Source: Davidsoniella eucalypti (taxonomy: Eukaryota > Ascomycota > Sordariomycetes > Microascales > Ceratocystidaceae). Taken from it: DNA of 64,000 bases. Positions 10,366 to 22,815 of this stretch are shown in pieces (position 1 is the first letter of the stretch; each line of letters starts with the position of its first letter). Position numbers and translations under genes: made by a program. The stretch spans positions 248,001-312,000 of the forward strand of contig RMBW01000002.1 in the NCBI GenBank assembly GCA_004009845.1, in the 5' to 3' direction. The notes under the pieces were generated by a model that searched no databases, had not been told where the DNA came from, and saw only the letters and a list, made by a program, of their open reading frames with translations.

Positions 10366-12680
10366 TTAAGCAGCGTTGCGGTATACTTGCTGTCCCTGGC
10401 TTCGCAATACGATAGTTTCACGGCGTTGCAACAAGCGAATGGCACGTTCGAACGCAGTTTCGCTAAACTGTCTGCTTTGGATCATTTCCGTCTTGAGAGT
10501 CTCCATGTTCGTAGTCCAACCGATAGGCAGACGCCGCTTGAGTTCGGTTTCCAGGCGTGCTGTTTCGGCATTGAGCTCCTTGCTACCTTGGTCGGAGCCT
10601 TGCTTGACAGCAGCCATAGTGGAAGCTGTGAAAAGTTTCATGGCTTCGTCGACATCGTCTTCAGTCGCGATAGGCGAAAGACGTGCCTTGGCGATGGATT
10701 CAGTGATCCGAATGATAGCCTCCAGTTGACGCACAGTAATGGGAATCGAAGAGCGAGTGTTGGCAACCAACTCAGCAGCGTGAACTTCCTTACGGATGGT
10801 GACGAAGCTAGAAGAAAGCTTTTCAGCAGCTTCGGGGCTTAGACGAGGTGCACAGCGACTATAACATGACGGGTTAGTATAGCATACTTAGTGAGAATAA
10901 TATGGAATGGAGATGCTAAAAAAGGAACTCACGCTTTGCAGTAGCTCACATAACGGCGCATTTTCTCAACTGAAATCTCAGCTTCGGTCTGTTCTTCGTG
11001 TCCACGACCACCGGTCTGGATACTCATGACGTGACGGGCCATAGTGATGTCACGATCACGGGTATGCTCGTCTCTGACGATGAAAATCATATCAAAACGC
11101 GATAGAATGGTAGTTTGGAAATCAATGTTCTCGCCAGGCGTTTTCATATCATCGTAGCGACCGAAAATCGGGTTGGCAGCAGCTAGAACTGATGTACGAG
11201 CGTTGAGCACCGTTGTGATACCGGCCTTGGCAATCGAGATGGTCTGTTGTTCCATGGCTTCATGAATAGCTACACGATCGTCGTCGCGCATTTTGTCGAA
11301 CTCATCAATACACACCACGCCACCGTCGGCTAATACCATAGCACCGCCTTCTAGGTAGAATTCACGAGTAGTCTGATCGCGCTGGACGGAAGCGGTCAAA
11401 CCAGCAGCAGATGAACCCTTACCGGACGTGTAGATAGAGATGGGGGCAGCTCTTTCCACAAACTTTAGCAATTGCGACTTGGCCGTACCGGGGTCACCAA
11501 GAAGTAGCACATTGATGTCACCTCTTAGCTTCATACCATCTGGTAGAACCTTTTTGGAGCCACTCAAGAGCAAACACAAAATGGCCTTCTTGATAGTTTC
11601 ATTGCCATAAATGGATGGTGCGATACACTTTGCGAGAACGTTGAAGATATCTTCCCGTCTGCTCATCTCTAAAAACTCTTGCTCCTCTTCGTCAGTGAAG
11701 CTCTGTCCACCCTTGATGGTCTTGTCAATATCAGTACGAATGCCAATAGCACGTATGTATGGCGTCCGGATAGCAACGACTCCATTGGTATTTTGGTTCT
11801 TGCTGTTGCTCTTATTCTGATAGATTGTGAAAACACCAACAATCTCGCATCGCGAGCCAGGTACAACTCTGTTGGTCAGGTAACGATCGGCAGCCACCAG
11901 AACGTGGCGAGGCATTTCACCCACGGGCACCTGATCAGGAGCCTCCTGCAACTTGAGAACCTGTTGGTCGATGAACTCGGACTTTTCGTGGAGCACAAAG
12001 TAGGGGTCCATGGGGCACTTCGGGGACTGTTCGTTTGGCTGGCGTTTGCGCGAGCACTGGCGGGGCAAAGAAACGCCAGAGAAGCCACCGTTGATAGTAA
12101 TGGTCTCGTTGTGTTGGCAGGTCTGACACTGAATATGAAGTACGGTGGCGCGGGACGACAGGACTGAGGCACCAATGACTATACCAGCTACTCTGACAAC
12201 TTGGCCAATGGTATTGGACTTGAGGTCTCTGAGCGAGGTTGAATTGACGTCAGAATGCAACAGTAGCTGGTGTTGAGGCAAGTTGACCTTGGGTTGGTGA
12301 GGGAATAGGAAGCGATGAGTGCACAGCTTGATGGCGTTTTCGAACACGGGAATGAAGTCTTCGGGTAGTGAGGTCAGACGGCTAGCTAGCTCAGGGCTCC
12401 AGTTGATCAGGTCGGTGATGTTAACCTCGAGGAAGTAGCGTTTTGACAAGGCATTATCGATGAGCTGTTGGCTGTGGGCGCAAAAGAGATAGCGAAGTTA
12501 GACCCGGGCCGTTATTAGGAGCAGTGATAGGTGTACGTACCGGTAGGGAAATACAGACTCAACCTGGAACTCTTTGATAAAGGCCTCGAACTGCTTCTGG
12601 ACTTCGACGTTGGAGTTCTGGTCCGTGTAGGAGTCAGACTGCTTGAACGATGCCGTGGTATACACGGAACGGGAATCCAT
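10366..12680 (-). CDS. MCM5: DNA replication licensing factor MCM5
   Basis: Three exons on the minus strand: 12541-12680, 10933-12471 and 10366-10858, with introns of 69 and 74 nt. They join in frame to 723 residues. The N-domain has a zinc-binding set (CQTC at about 162-165, then Cys near 186 and 199). The AAA+ domain shows Walker A GDPGTAKS (about 372-379), Walker B VVCIDEFDKM (about 432-441) and the arginine finger SRFD (about 504-507). MCM5 is one of six subunits of the Mcm2-7 helicase ring and forms the Mcm2/5 gate. The family length (700-775) fits. It is head to head with VPS54. Two ACGCG cores about 290 bp upstream of the start suggest G1/S control by an MBF-type factor. Confidence 0.97.
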
Positions 12681-13577
12681 GGTCGCGATTAGAGAGCCGA
12701 TGGCAGGCGGGGACTGTGAGACCGACAATCAGATCGACAAAAACAAGGCTGTAGAGACAGACAGAAAGTCACAGAAGATGGTCAGGGAGATGGTAGAATA
12801 TCGTGGTGATATCTTGTTTGGACTTCCCAAGGAGGGGTTCTTTCGTTTGTTTTAGTCTTGTTGCTACGATTTCAAGCAAGAGCCATCAAACCCCTGACAG
12901 GTTAAACAAGGGTTCGTTCGTTTGTGGCACGCTAAAAGCTCAAAAAGCTAACAAAAAATCCGAGCGGCGCGTCTGCAGCGCGTAAAGTGCTCTGATGTCA
13001 GCTGGCAGAGCTGCAGGCAGACAGCTGGCCGGGTGCACGCCGGGAAAATATATTGTATAGCCTAGGTCTAATAAAGATTGCCTACCGAGCTTTGCCTGGA
13101 TTTATAGTGGGCTACAGGGCTTTGAAGAAGAACACCGGCCCTGTAACGGGCCCTAGGCGCATAGGCTCACCTGCCGACCCACTGAAATAAGGGCGCTGGA
13201 GAGCTTGACAAGCTTGTTGCTGGCATTCCGTCAGGCGCATTTCGACAGCGCACCGGAAGCCTGGTCTGGCCGAAGAACATCGACTACATCACCACCTTGT
13301 TGGCCCAGTCCAGTAGCTTCGCTTCATATTTTCATACGACCCGGCGCCGTGGCTCGTTCCCGATTTGGCAGGCGCGCCCGTTCTAGCCCCCGTCCTACTT
13401 ATCTGTTTTGGGTAGCCCGCAACATAAACACCAACGTCAACATCACGATAGCTGTTCTTTTCGTCGTTTCTAGCATCACTCTCATAGTTTTAAGATACAA
13501 ACCACCAACAATTCTCGTCAATTCCCTCTCTCTCTACCAACTGGTCGAAGGCCTCCGTCCACTAGCCCGTTTGCGCC
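12681..13577. promoter_or_regulatory. Divergent promoter MCM5 / VPS54
   Basis: This 0.9-kb region is shared by two divergent genes. On the minus strand, facing MCM5, it carries two ACGCG cores 11 bp apart (complement of CGCGT at 12968-12972 and 12979-12983). ACGCG is the core of the MluI cell-cycle box bound by MBF in yeasts and enriched at MCM promoters. The part near VPS54 (13200-13577) is GC-rich, then pyrimidine-rich, consistent with a 5' leader. Confidence 0.5.
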
Positions 13578-16500
13578 ATGTTTTCCTCGCCGTCTAGCGA
13601 CCACCCTCGCGGCGTCTCGCCTAGTCCCAGCTTCGATAGTTCCTATGCTAGGTTTGTCCGGCCCCGGCCCCCCGGCCTCTCATCAAAACAAACGACTGAG
13701 ATTAGCCGTCGCTAACCTAGCCATTGCTCTTTGGCTTTCTTCCTCTAGACATGGCCCTAGCTATCGCTCACATTCATCGGCTCGTCGCGGATCGACCGCA
13801 AGCTCTATACACTCGATAGGTGGCTCGCTCGATACGTCATCAAGCACATGGGGTCACGAAGTGCTAGAGTCCGGCCAAAACGGTAGCTTCCCTTACCCCT
13901 ACGATATCATGGATATTTCCCCTTATACATATGGCCTATGGCTTGGCAATCTATGAATACAACACTAACGTGTCTTTTATGGTCAGCCATATCGACTCTC
14001 CTCCAGCCGCCGCTTCTCCGGACCGGCTTGCAACCACACGCAGCTCCACCGTCCTCTAGCGCCCACAAGGCCCCTACGCCGCGCGATATCCCGCCTGTCG
14101 CCTTGACCAACATTCCACACATTGAATCAGCAGAGTTCCGTCCATACCTGTCGCAGATCACTGCGCTATATGAACAGCTACAGCGAGCCAAAGAGAACGA
14201 TGATGAGCCACCACCACCTGTATCGTCAGCCTCAGCTTCATCATCTCTCACTGGTATCACCACACGACCCCGTCGCCTTAGCAAGGTCGATGACGAGACC
14301 TCAGATGAGCCCATAACACACCACCGCCGCCCAAGCAGCCGTGGAACCATGTCGCGCCGCACTTCGGCATCATCACTAGACATGCCTGGCCATAGTAGAC
14401 GATCTAGCTCAGCTCACGGTCGGCGTACACACAACCAGGGTCCTCCGCCGCTTTCGACTATCCCTAGTGTTTACTTCGAGGAGGATTTTCACCTAGAAAA
14501 CCCACGCACCTTTGATGTTGTCAGCGAGCGTTCAGAAGTTATCCGGTCGACAGACGACAAACATGGCGCTGGAGGGGTTGCCTCAGCCGGCCCACGCAAG
14601 TCTCTAGCTACCAATGCTATTCTACAGGAAAAGCTCTCGTGGTACATGGACACTATCGAGGTTCACTTGATCAATTCAATCTCAACCGCATCAACAACCT
14701 TTTTTGGCGCACTCGGTTCATTACGGGAACTTCACACTGAAGCGGCTGACTGTGTTCAACGAATCCGCAATCTACGCAAGGAGCTTTCAACCCTTGACCA
14801 GGAAATTGTCGAGGCTGGCATGGATCTCGTGCAGAAGAGGCGGCGGCGAGAGAACCTCCACCAGCTTGACGATGCCGTGATCCAGGTCCGTCGTGTTGTT
14901 GAAGGACTAAGCTACTGCGAGACTTTAGTGGACAACAATGATACAACTCAAGCACTAGAAGCTATCCAGGCACTAGAACAGCTCATTTCCGGTGAGAAAG
15001 ACGAACCTTTTGCCGATGAGACCGACTACCGGCCGCGCACTATCATCGACCTACGAAATGTTCACGCCCTCAGAGGCGTCAACCACGACTTAAATGTGCT
15101 CCGGTTCCGCATCGGCAAATCGTACGAATCCCGCTTTCAGGATGTCCTCAAGGCCGATCTACAAAACCACTGTAAGAATATCTCTAGGCAAGCAGTGCTG
15201 CTGCGCTGGAGCTCGTCATCTTTGAGAGCCCGTGGCGGCCAGTCCAGAGAAGCGCCTAGCATCCCTTCATATATGCAGTCTACAGACGAGCTCCGGCAAA
15301 ATCTAGTGGCTCTGCTGCCCGGTCTATATCAGGCCAACCATGTAGCCATGGCGGTTTCTGCGTATCGCGACTGGATCATCCATGAGATCAGATCCATCGT
15401 GCGCCGACCACTACCGAGTTCTAGCGACGATGACAACGAATCTGTGATGTCGACCTCGACCTCAACATCGACGTCTCGTGGTAGCCGGCGACAGGGCACG
15501 CAGGAGGTTCTAGCACGCAACTTACGTGCTCTCGACCCAGCTGATGCCGAGGAACTTTGGTGCACCATCTATGTACAAGTGGCAGAAGCCTTAAGAAGAC
15601 TTTCTACACAGGCCAAGATACTTCTAGATGTGGCAAGCTCAGTGGATGATCCCGTACCAAGCGGCGTTAAGTCACCAGTGATGCGTTCACCTCTAGTGAG
15701 CCCAAATCCAAGCAAATATAGCGACCAGGAAAAGAGCGTATTCGAGGAGATGCATGAGAGTCTAGATCTCACAAACCTGCTGGGAAAAGCAGTCGATCTA
15801 GCCCATGATCGCATCAACCGCATATTACGGGTTCGTACAGAGCAAAGTACCAAGCTTCCGCTGGTACGGTTCCTACGGTACTTCACCCTCAATTTATACT
15901 TTGCTACAGAATGCGAATCTATTTCTGGACGCAGCGGCACAAATCTCAAGACTATTGTAAACAATCAGATCATCGAGTTCGTCAAAGAGCACGGCAACGC
16001 TGAGATCCAGCGTCTGGCCCAAGGTATGGAGTCAGACAATTGGTACCCTAAGGACTTTGATGAGCCTGACAATGCACTTCTCACGGCGATCTTAAGTAGT
16101 AGCACTGCTGATCCGCTACAGTGGCAGGAAGACACGTTGGTGTATAAACCATGCAACGACGCTCTCGATGACGAGAAGCCACCACCCATCACCAAAGACA
16201 AAGAGAAAGAGAAGGAAAAGGAAAAGGCCCGGCCAGCCATAATCGAGGAAGAGTCATGGTTTTTGCCCAACTCGGCTATACTATGCCTACGCGGGATCAC
16301 ACAGTTTACACGGCTGACAGTAGGTATCCCATCTATGGCTGTAGATATTGGAATGTCTCTTGTACAATATCTTCAACTCTTTAACTTACGCTGCCGGCAA
16401 CTCATTCTCGGGGCAGGAGCCACTCGGTCAGCCGGTCTCCGTACAATTACCACCAAGCACTTGGCCTTGGCTGTAAGATCGGTCGATTTCATCGCAACCA

Positions 16501-17346
16501 CAATCCCACACCTACGCGAGTTTACACGGCGCCACGCCGGCTCTGGTCCGGCAGTCACCAGTGTCATGGGCGAATTTGACCGGGTGCGGAGGCAATTACA
16601 GGAACATCAAGATAATATTTACCAGAAGCTAGTAGAAATCATGGGCGGTCGGGCGGTGGTGCATTCAAATGCCCTACGTGGGATCGATTGGACAGAGCCT
16701 GTGGGGGGTGGAGGCGGAGCTCATCCATATGCGGAGTTACTAGTCAAAGATACCAGTATGCTACACCGCGTGCTAACCAAGTTCATGCCCAAGGCAGCAG
16801 TTAATATGATAATGCTACCGGTGTTTGCGAGCTTCAAGGAGCACCTCGGCAAGGCACTACGCGAGGCCAAGATACAGACCGAGGCGGGGCGTCAAAGGTA
16901 TGGATCACATCATTATCGTTGGGGAATTGTATGTCCTTGTACTAACTATGTTTCTTAGTATGCTGGTCGATGTCAACTTATTGGTCTCGAAGCTTAGCAA
17001 AATTGATGGCTTCTCTGATCTAGGCAGCTATCTCTTATCAATTGTCAAAGCGAAGGAATTTCAGACCTTACCGCAGCAGCAGCAGCAGCAGCAGCAACAG
17101 CAACAACAACAACAACAACAGATACACGCATCTGCTGAGCTTTCAGGTCCTGTAGATGAAGCCGGCAGCGGAAGCGGCGGGGCATCAACGCCTATTTCTG
17201 CTCCTGCTCCTGGTCCAGTTCCCATTTCTAGTACTTCCACTACTACTACTACTACTAATGTTAGTGACGTTTCGCATTCCCCTTCGGGCACAGCATCCCC
17301 GGCAATCCCTCAAGTGCAGGATGTAAGTGCGGAGAAGGAAGGCTAG
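13578..17346 (+). CDS. VPS54: GARP complex subunit VPS54
   Basis: Four exons, 13578-13651, 13749-13882, 13987-16897 and 16959-17346, join in frame to 1168 residues. The first 70 residues are Ser-rich. The third exon opens with AISTLLQPPL, which follows directly on Gln-Asn, as in fungal Vps54 N-termini. A Vps54 N-domain with coiled coil is visible (WYMDTIEVHLINSIS through LRNLRKEL, about 285-350). The conserved C-terminal domain includes PSMAVDIGMSLVQYLQLFNL and ends in LVDVNLLVSKLSKIDGF. VPS54 with Vps51-53 forms the GARP tether that captures endosome-derived vesicles at the trans-Golgi. The last exon encodes a run of 16 glutamines (17074-17121), then a Ser/Thr/Pro-rich tail. The extreme N-terminus depends on two short exons and is less certain. 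Confidence 0.92.
17074..17121 (+). repeat. CAG/CAA triplet repeat in VPS54 (poly-Gln)
   Basis: Sixteen consecutive glutamine codons: seven CAG, then interrupted CAA/CAG. Such tracts change length easily, so it is a likely polymorphic marker. It lies after the last conserved Vps54 block, so length change should be tolerated. Confidence 0.95.
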
Positions 17347-20300
17347 CCATGGTCGAAACGAGATGGCGGGAGACGAAAGCTATTTAGTACGAATGAGTAT
17401 GTAACATATATGTCACGGTGGCTAGTAAGAGATAAGTCGTGTATCAATAATAGATGTATATACAAATATATATTGACAATCAGTCAATGCTCATGTCAAG
17501 TCTGTCGGTCTACTTGATTAATGTTCCCATAGAGGTACTCTGCGACAAGTTTTTCGAGATGAAGTATGTATTAAGAATCGGGACGGTCTAGACTTTGTCC
17601 ATTCAAAGCTAGCATGTTTTAGTATAGAATGTCGAAATCTTGGATGGCAGATGCCATAAGTCTACGTACATCAAAAGAGCAAAGGGTGTATCTATAAGAC
17701 ATCAAGATTCGCCACTAGCCGATACTTGGTCAAATGTCAAGGTTGAACAAGAAACTTGACGGTAGAGCTGTGGCGTAGGATCTCGTGGCGTCACTAGGGT
17801 TTGCATGTAGAGCCTACATGTGTAAATCTGTATGCGGACATCTTTGGTGCAAATCATTCGAATGTAGCTACAAATATATTGGAATATATTGAAATAGAAC
17901 CTGGAAGAAAACAAAAGAATAGATACAAGTAAAAAAGGGAAAAAAACCCAGCCAGCCCTCTCGTATGAACCGAAATCACTAGGCATATGCAGTTCAGTTA
18001 CCAGCGAAGATCATGGTACATGTAGTGCAGTAGTAGTATTTCGACTAAGTATTCGTTAAGAAGATAATTTGTGGGAATCTTTTCGTGCGTCTTGGTTCCT
18101 GGATTTTGTCTGACTTTTTGTCTATTTGATTCCAGGAACGAGTGGCAAATAATCCTAATTTTTGTTTTAGCTCTACCCTTAATTCTTTTCAAGGCGTGAA
18201 AATACAGACAAAGTTATACAAAGAAGGCTGAATAGCCAATAGCAGACTGCGTTCTTTTGGGGTTTTGGTGTGATTGTGATGAACAAAAAGACAAAGAAAA
18301 GGACAAAAGAGAGACAAGTTTCAGATACAAAAAAAAAGAATGCCTTTTTTTATTATCAAGGAAATGAAAGGTTATTGATATCGTATTGCCCTACAATAAC
18401 AAAAGATCGACAAGATAGGATGGTGAAACGAGATGGTAAATTCGAGCCAAAGAACCGGGAACCTATCTTAAAGCATCTGTTATAAACCCTCTTAGAACAG
18501 GATTCTTAGAACAGGATAGTTACTGGCATCTACCTTCTGCAGAACTTCGTAGACGCCCTACCATAAGCATCGGGTGGACTTTAGTAGTTTTGCCCCAGCT
18601 AGATTTGAACCAACTACCTCATGCGAGGTCGGCACGAAATAAGATTACATACCATGTTTATATTGATCTTTGGCTCTGTCGATTCAACGCTAGAAAACGG
18701 GGCTAGACCGAGGCCTTTTTTTTTTTTCTTTTCTTTTCTTTTCTTTTTTCTTCATTTCTTTTTTAAGTCTTTCGCTTCCGAGCAAAATCATCGGGAGGAA
18801 GCCTAGAAAAAAACGAGAAGGGGAGGAATGCGGGCCGTAAAAATCGATCCATGGAACAGGGCAAGGAATAAGAGACTAATAGTTTAATACTACCCTTCCC
18901 TACCTTTTGAGTTTGAGTTTACGTCCAAATACGATTCTTTTTTCCCTTCAACGCTGCTGTTCGTTCTCGTGCTCTTTTTCGACATCTGTCGTCTTCGATG
19001 CCCTGTTTCGCGAGGGCCTCGAGCCCGGCTTTTCCCCTCTTTTCAGGGGACGGTGTCACATACAAAGCTATTGAGTTTGTCGAGCCGGGGCCTTTGAATA
19101 TCTGTCCGGTAACCAATCCGGTGCCGTATGATGTTGGTGATCTAGGTAGACGTTAAATATAATCAAGTCAAACTATAGTAATGACTTGATTCATGTCATC
19201 TTTTGGGCCATGGCAAGTTGCTAGTCCTCGCACATTTTGGTCTTGTCTTCCTGTGTTCTCACGATATCAAAGTCATCTGACGTGGCTAGGCTGCCTAAAC
19301 AACCTGTTTTTTTATTATATATAGTATTTCTTTCATTCTGTTTGTTCAGCTCCCTGGTTATCGAAGTCTAGTCTTATAGTCCGGTCTTATAGTCGTAGGG
19401 GGATGAAACAGCAAACAGTGAAAATAAAAACAAATTCTGGTCTTACTCAGCCCTTCAGCTTGATCAACATGCTGCAAGGGGACAGTAAAATGTACAGATA
19501 TAGGCCGTCTTTTCCCTTCTCCTATTTTTTTTGTGGTTGCCAAGTTCAATATGGGCGAATCATTGATTTTGGTGTCTTTTCGGCGCTTGGAGATGAAACG
19601 ATGACTTTAACAGGGCGGCTGGCAAATAACAAAAATCAGCAAAAATCAGCAAATACGTAGTATTACACCAACTCGGACACGTCAGCACACAGCTATAATA
19701 ATAATATGGGATTTATGGTTTTGTTCAAAAGACTTCGGGTTTATATTCTATTCTAAAAAGAAAGTAGTAATACTAAGCATGTGGTATCGTGTCATGGGAC
19801 CGCTAGAACTCTTTCCGGGCATAAACAGCAGTGAAAAATCAAAGAAGAAAATAGAGAGAGATGTATATATGTTACTTTTGCATATATGGTTTCTCTTTCA
19901 GGTCTATCAAAAGGGAAGAAAAGGGGAAAAAAATATAAAAACAAAAAAACGCCCGATCTGGAGGTTGACATTACAGAGAAGAGAAGAAAAGAGACATTCC
20001 GGAAACAGGGATCAGTTATCTTGTTCTGTCTTTGTGTGTACACGCAGCTGTTTTCAGGGCACAAAGCGGTTCTAGGGCGTTTACACGGAAAGCGAGCCGG
20101 CAAGAGCTGGGCCTAGAAAATCACTAAGAAGCCACTGGAATCGGACGTACGGAGAAAGGAAAGAAAAGAGGTGCTTTACTGCTCTATGATACAATCTGTT
20201 TTAATGTTATGGAAATTGTCCGTCTTTTTTTTTGTCCGAGAGTACGACATGTCGTATCCGCAAGACCGGAAAAACAAAGACTGTGTAAGAGAAAAAAAGA

Positions 20301-20581
20301 AAGATATAAAAGAGAACATAAATTTAGACACCTGGAGAAGAAAAGAAAAAAAAAACAGGAGGAAGAGAGTTCGTAGTGCATCGTTAAACGGCGGCCACAA
20401 GCAAAAGGCTCTTCTGGCGCATCTTGTGTCGTAGTTCCACGGTGGCGTTCTCTCGGAGAAACAACCGCGCGGAGAAAAAAGACTCAAGAGAGAAGACGGG
20501 ACAATACTCATGCCGGAAGCCAAGCCAGTTGCATGTTGTGAGTTTTATATCTTTCTTTTTGCTAGCGGCTGGACACTGGCT
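17347..20581. other. 3.2-kb intergenic region without a recognised gene
   Basis: AT-rich with many homopurine and homopyrimidine runs (18715-18765 T/C; 19855-19950 and 20280-20370 A/G). It includes a 14-bp tandem duplication (CTTAGAACAGGATT-like at 18491-18518). All open frames are short and low in complexity. A tRNA-like T-arm sequence near 18596-18620 does not fold into a full tRNA. Confidence 0.5.
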
Positions 20582-21166
20582 TTAGATGCGGCGGCGCATG
20601 ATGCGGCTGGTTGAGCGGCCCTTGGGGCCCGAGGTGACGTAGTCACGGGGCAGGCTCTCGACATCGCGGGCCTTCTTGGACGAGCCGTTGGCGCCCAGAG
20701 TGCAGACCAGAGTGGTCTCGGTGGTGGTCTTGGTCTGCACATCGTCGGACAGGTAGTACGCGCTGTCACAGGGGAACGTAGCGCAGCCAGAGACGGGAGT
20801 CGAGCTCGAGGCGGGGTACATCTCGTGCACGCCGTCGTAGTCGGTCGAGTTGACAATGGCCGAGACGTCGAAGTAGGTGATGTCGTTCCAGCCCTGGAAG
20901 GAAACCTCGCCCAGCATGCCGTTGGAGTTGGAGGCGCCCTCGGAGCGCGAGTACCAGTTGCCGATCCACGAGTCGGGGATGGTCACGTTGACGGAAGCAC
21001 TGCCGGACACGGTCACCGAGTCGATGGCATCGTAGCCCGAGCTAGCAGTGAAGATGACGGTGCGCGCGGTGTCGTCCAGAGACACGAACATGACTGTGTT
21101 GGCGGCAACGGCGGCGCCCGAGAAAAGGACGGCCGCGGCAGCAGTAGTAGCGACGAAGAACTGCAT
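20582..21166 (-). CDS. Secreted thaumatin-like / 'DNase1 protein' family member
   Basis: Intronless, 194 residues. A signal peptide (MQFFVATTAAAAVLFSGAAV, cleaved near residue 21) leads into NTVMFVSLDDTARTVIFT. The conserved core is SWIGNWYSRSEG, MLGEVSFQGWNDITYFDVSA, GVHEMYP and SGCATFPCDSAYYLSDDVQT. This pattern is shared by ascomycete secreted proteins labelled 'DNase1 protein' or antigenic thaumatin-like. Nuclease activity has, to my knowledge, not been established by sequence, so I use the family name only. Cysteines in the core could form disulfides. The C-terminus is a basic extension with dibasic sites (SSKKARD, ending RIMRRRI), possibly processed by a Kex2-type protease. The GC content is clearly higher than in the AT-rich flanks. 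Confidence 0.82.
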   Translation of the reverse strand: MQFFVATTAAAAVLFSGAAVAANTVMFVSLDDTARTVIFTASSGYDAIDSVTVSGSASVNVTIPDSWIGNWYSRSEGASNSNGMLGEVSFQGWNDITYFDVSAIVNSTDYDGVHEMYPASSSTPVSGCATFPCDSAYYLSDDVQTKTTTETTLVCTLGANGSSKKARDVESLPRDYVTSGPKGRSTSRIMRRRI

Positions 21167-22815
21167 GATGGCTGACGTGGTCGTAAGAAGAGAGGCCGTG
21201 GTTTGCTGGAGGTGCTTGTCAAAAACAACGAGGGGAAAGAGTGAATGAAGTCTTTGGTGTCTGTTCTGTAGTTGGCTGTCAAAGCTCTAGAGAGGCTAAC
21301 CCAAGGAAAGTAGAAATGAAATAAGAGCGTGGTGTTCTTAAAAAGAATGTGACGGTTCCTGATGGACCAAAGAATGGAATTGCAAGAGTATTGCAAGGAA
21401 GAAAAGTTAGTTGAGAGAGTGTCCACATGGAAGAAAAAGGAAACGAAAACGTAAGGGCCGGAAAGGGAGACTTTATATTGAGGAAGCCATGAAAACGGAC
21501 ATGTAAAACAAAAACGAAGATAAACTAAGATAAACTCGGTGTTTAATGTGGTTGCTGCTGTTTCTTTTCACTTACACGGGTTGCCTCTTTGGGTGAAAGG
21601 CGTTTTTTTTCTTCTTTTTTTCTCTTTTTGTTTTCTTTTTTCTTTTTTTCTTGTGTGTCGTGGATCAGTAAAAAGACTAGTTCACTGAGTAAATATTTCT
21701 TCTTTTTTTTTCTTTTCCTTTCTTTGTATTATTAAGCTTCCCTATATATCAATACTAATAGTACATATGTAAAGCTAACTCACTAGTTAACGTACTTATA
21801 CTTGTATCTGCTTCGGCTCAACCTTTCGAACACGCCCCCTTCTTTGATTGACTCTGACTTTGACTTACACCCTAGCCGACGTCGCATCCGGAAGTTTGCC
21901 TCTTGTTCCCTTTTTGGGCTCCGATCTCCTTTTCCATTCACTTAACTATAACCAATCGCTCAACCTCCTGCGTGGTCTAGAATCCGACTTACCATGTTAC
22001 TTACTGATTATTAGAACAAATATATATGTATATATATTTTATTTTTTCACAACTATAGTACATGTAGTTGTAGTTGTAAGTATACCACTCGACCCGCTGA
22101 CCATGCCACGTGCTTTACGCCAGTTACGCCACACATCCATGTCTACGTTTCTCTTCCTCTCTCTCTCTCTTTTCTCATTCTCAGCCACCCCTTGGATCTG
22201 TTTTTTTCTTGCCGCCGAATAGACCACCATCCACTATCTCCATTTTATGCATTCATCGAAGCGAGACTCCGCCTCTGCTAGATCTACGTAACCGATATAT
22301 CACATCCCTTAAACTAGAGTAGTTGTAATAGAGATCTCAATAAGCACGGGAAAATTGAACTACAACTGCAATACCATCTCTATTCAATTGTCATAAATCA
22401 GTGTTTTCGAGGTAAAGCCATCGTGAAACCACCAGGCTCATAGTACAATACATACTACACATCTACAAACATCTTTTTTCTCAAGTTCTTGCTTTGTTTT
22501 TTATTATTTGTAGATGTGTTGAGTTGAACAAAGTGATTAACCCTTACACACAGTAGAGACGATACGATACGGTACGTCTATACAGCAAAAACAAATGATG
22601 ACCCTGAGAGGAAAAATAGAAAACAACAAAAAGTAACTTGTACTTCTTTACGCACACTACTACTAAGTTATAAGAAATATCTTTTTACTTTATTAAATGA
22701 ATACCCAATCTGCTTGATTAATCTGTTGATCGTTGTACCTAATGTTGTATAGTAAACTCATTGCCACGATGCTTTATTGTTCTATCTAGATATATAAGCT
22801 ATTTTGCATCGTATC
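21167..22815. other. Intergenic region
   Basis: Begins as the upstream region of the thaumatin-like gene, then has long T/C-rich runs (21600-21725) and TA-rich repeats (22020-22050). I see no supportable gene. Confidence 0.5.

Noticed and set aside
13883..13986. Reading through this segment as VPS54 coding sequence
   Set aside because: The frame meets a TGA at 13954-13956. Removing a GT-AG intron here restores the conserved Asn-Ala-Ile-Ser-Thr start of the Vps54 region.
18590..18665. tRNA-like sequence (minus strand GGTTCAAATC followed by TGGGGCA)
   Set aside because: No matching 5' acceptor strand, D arm or pairable anticodon stem within range, with or without an intron.
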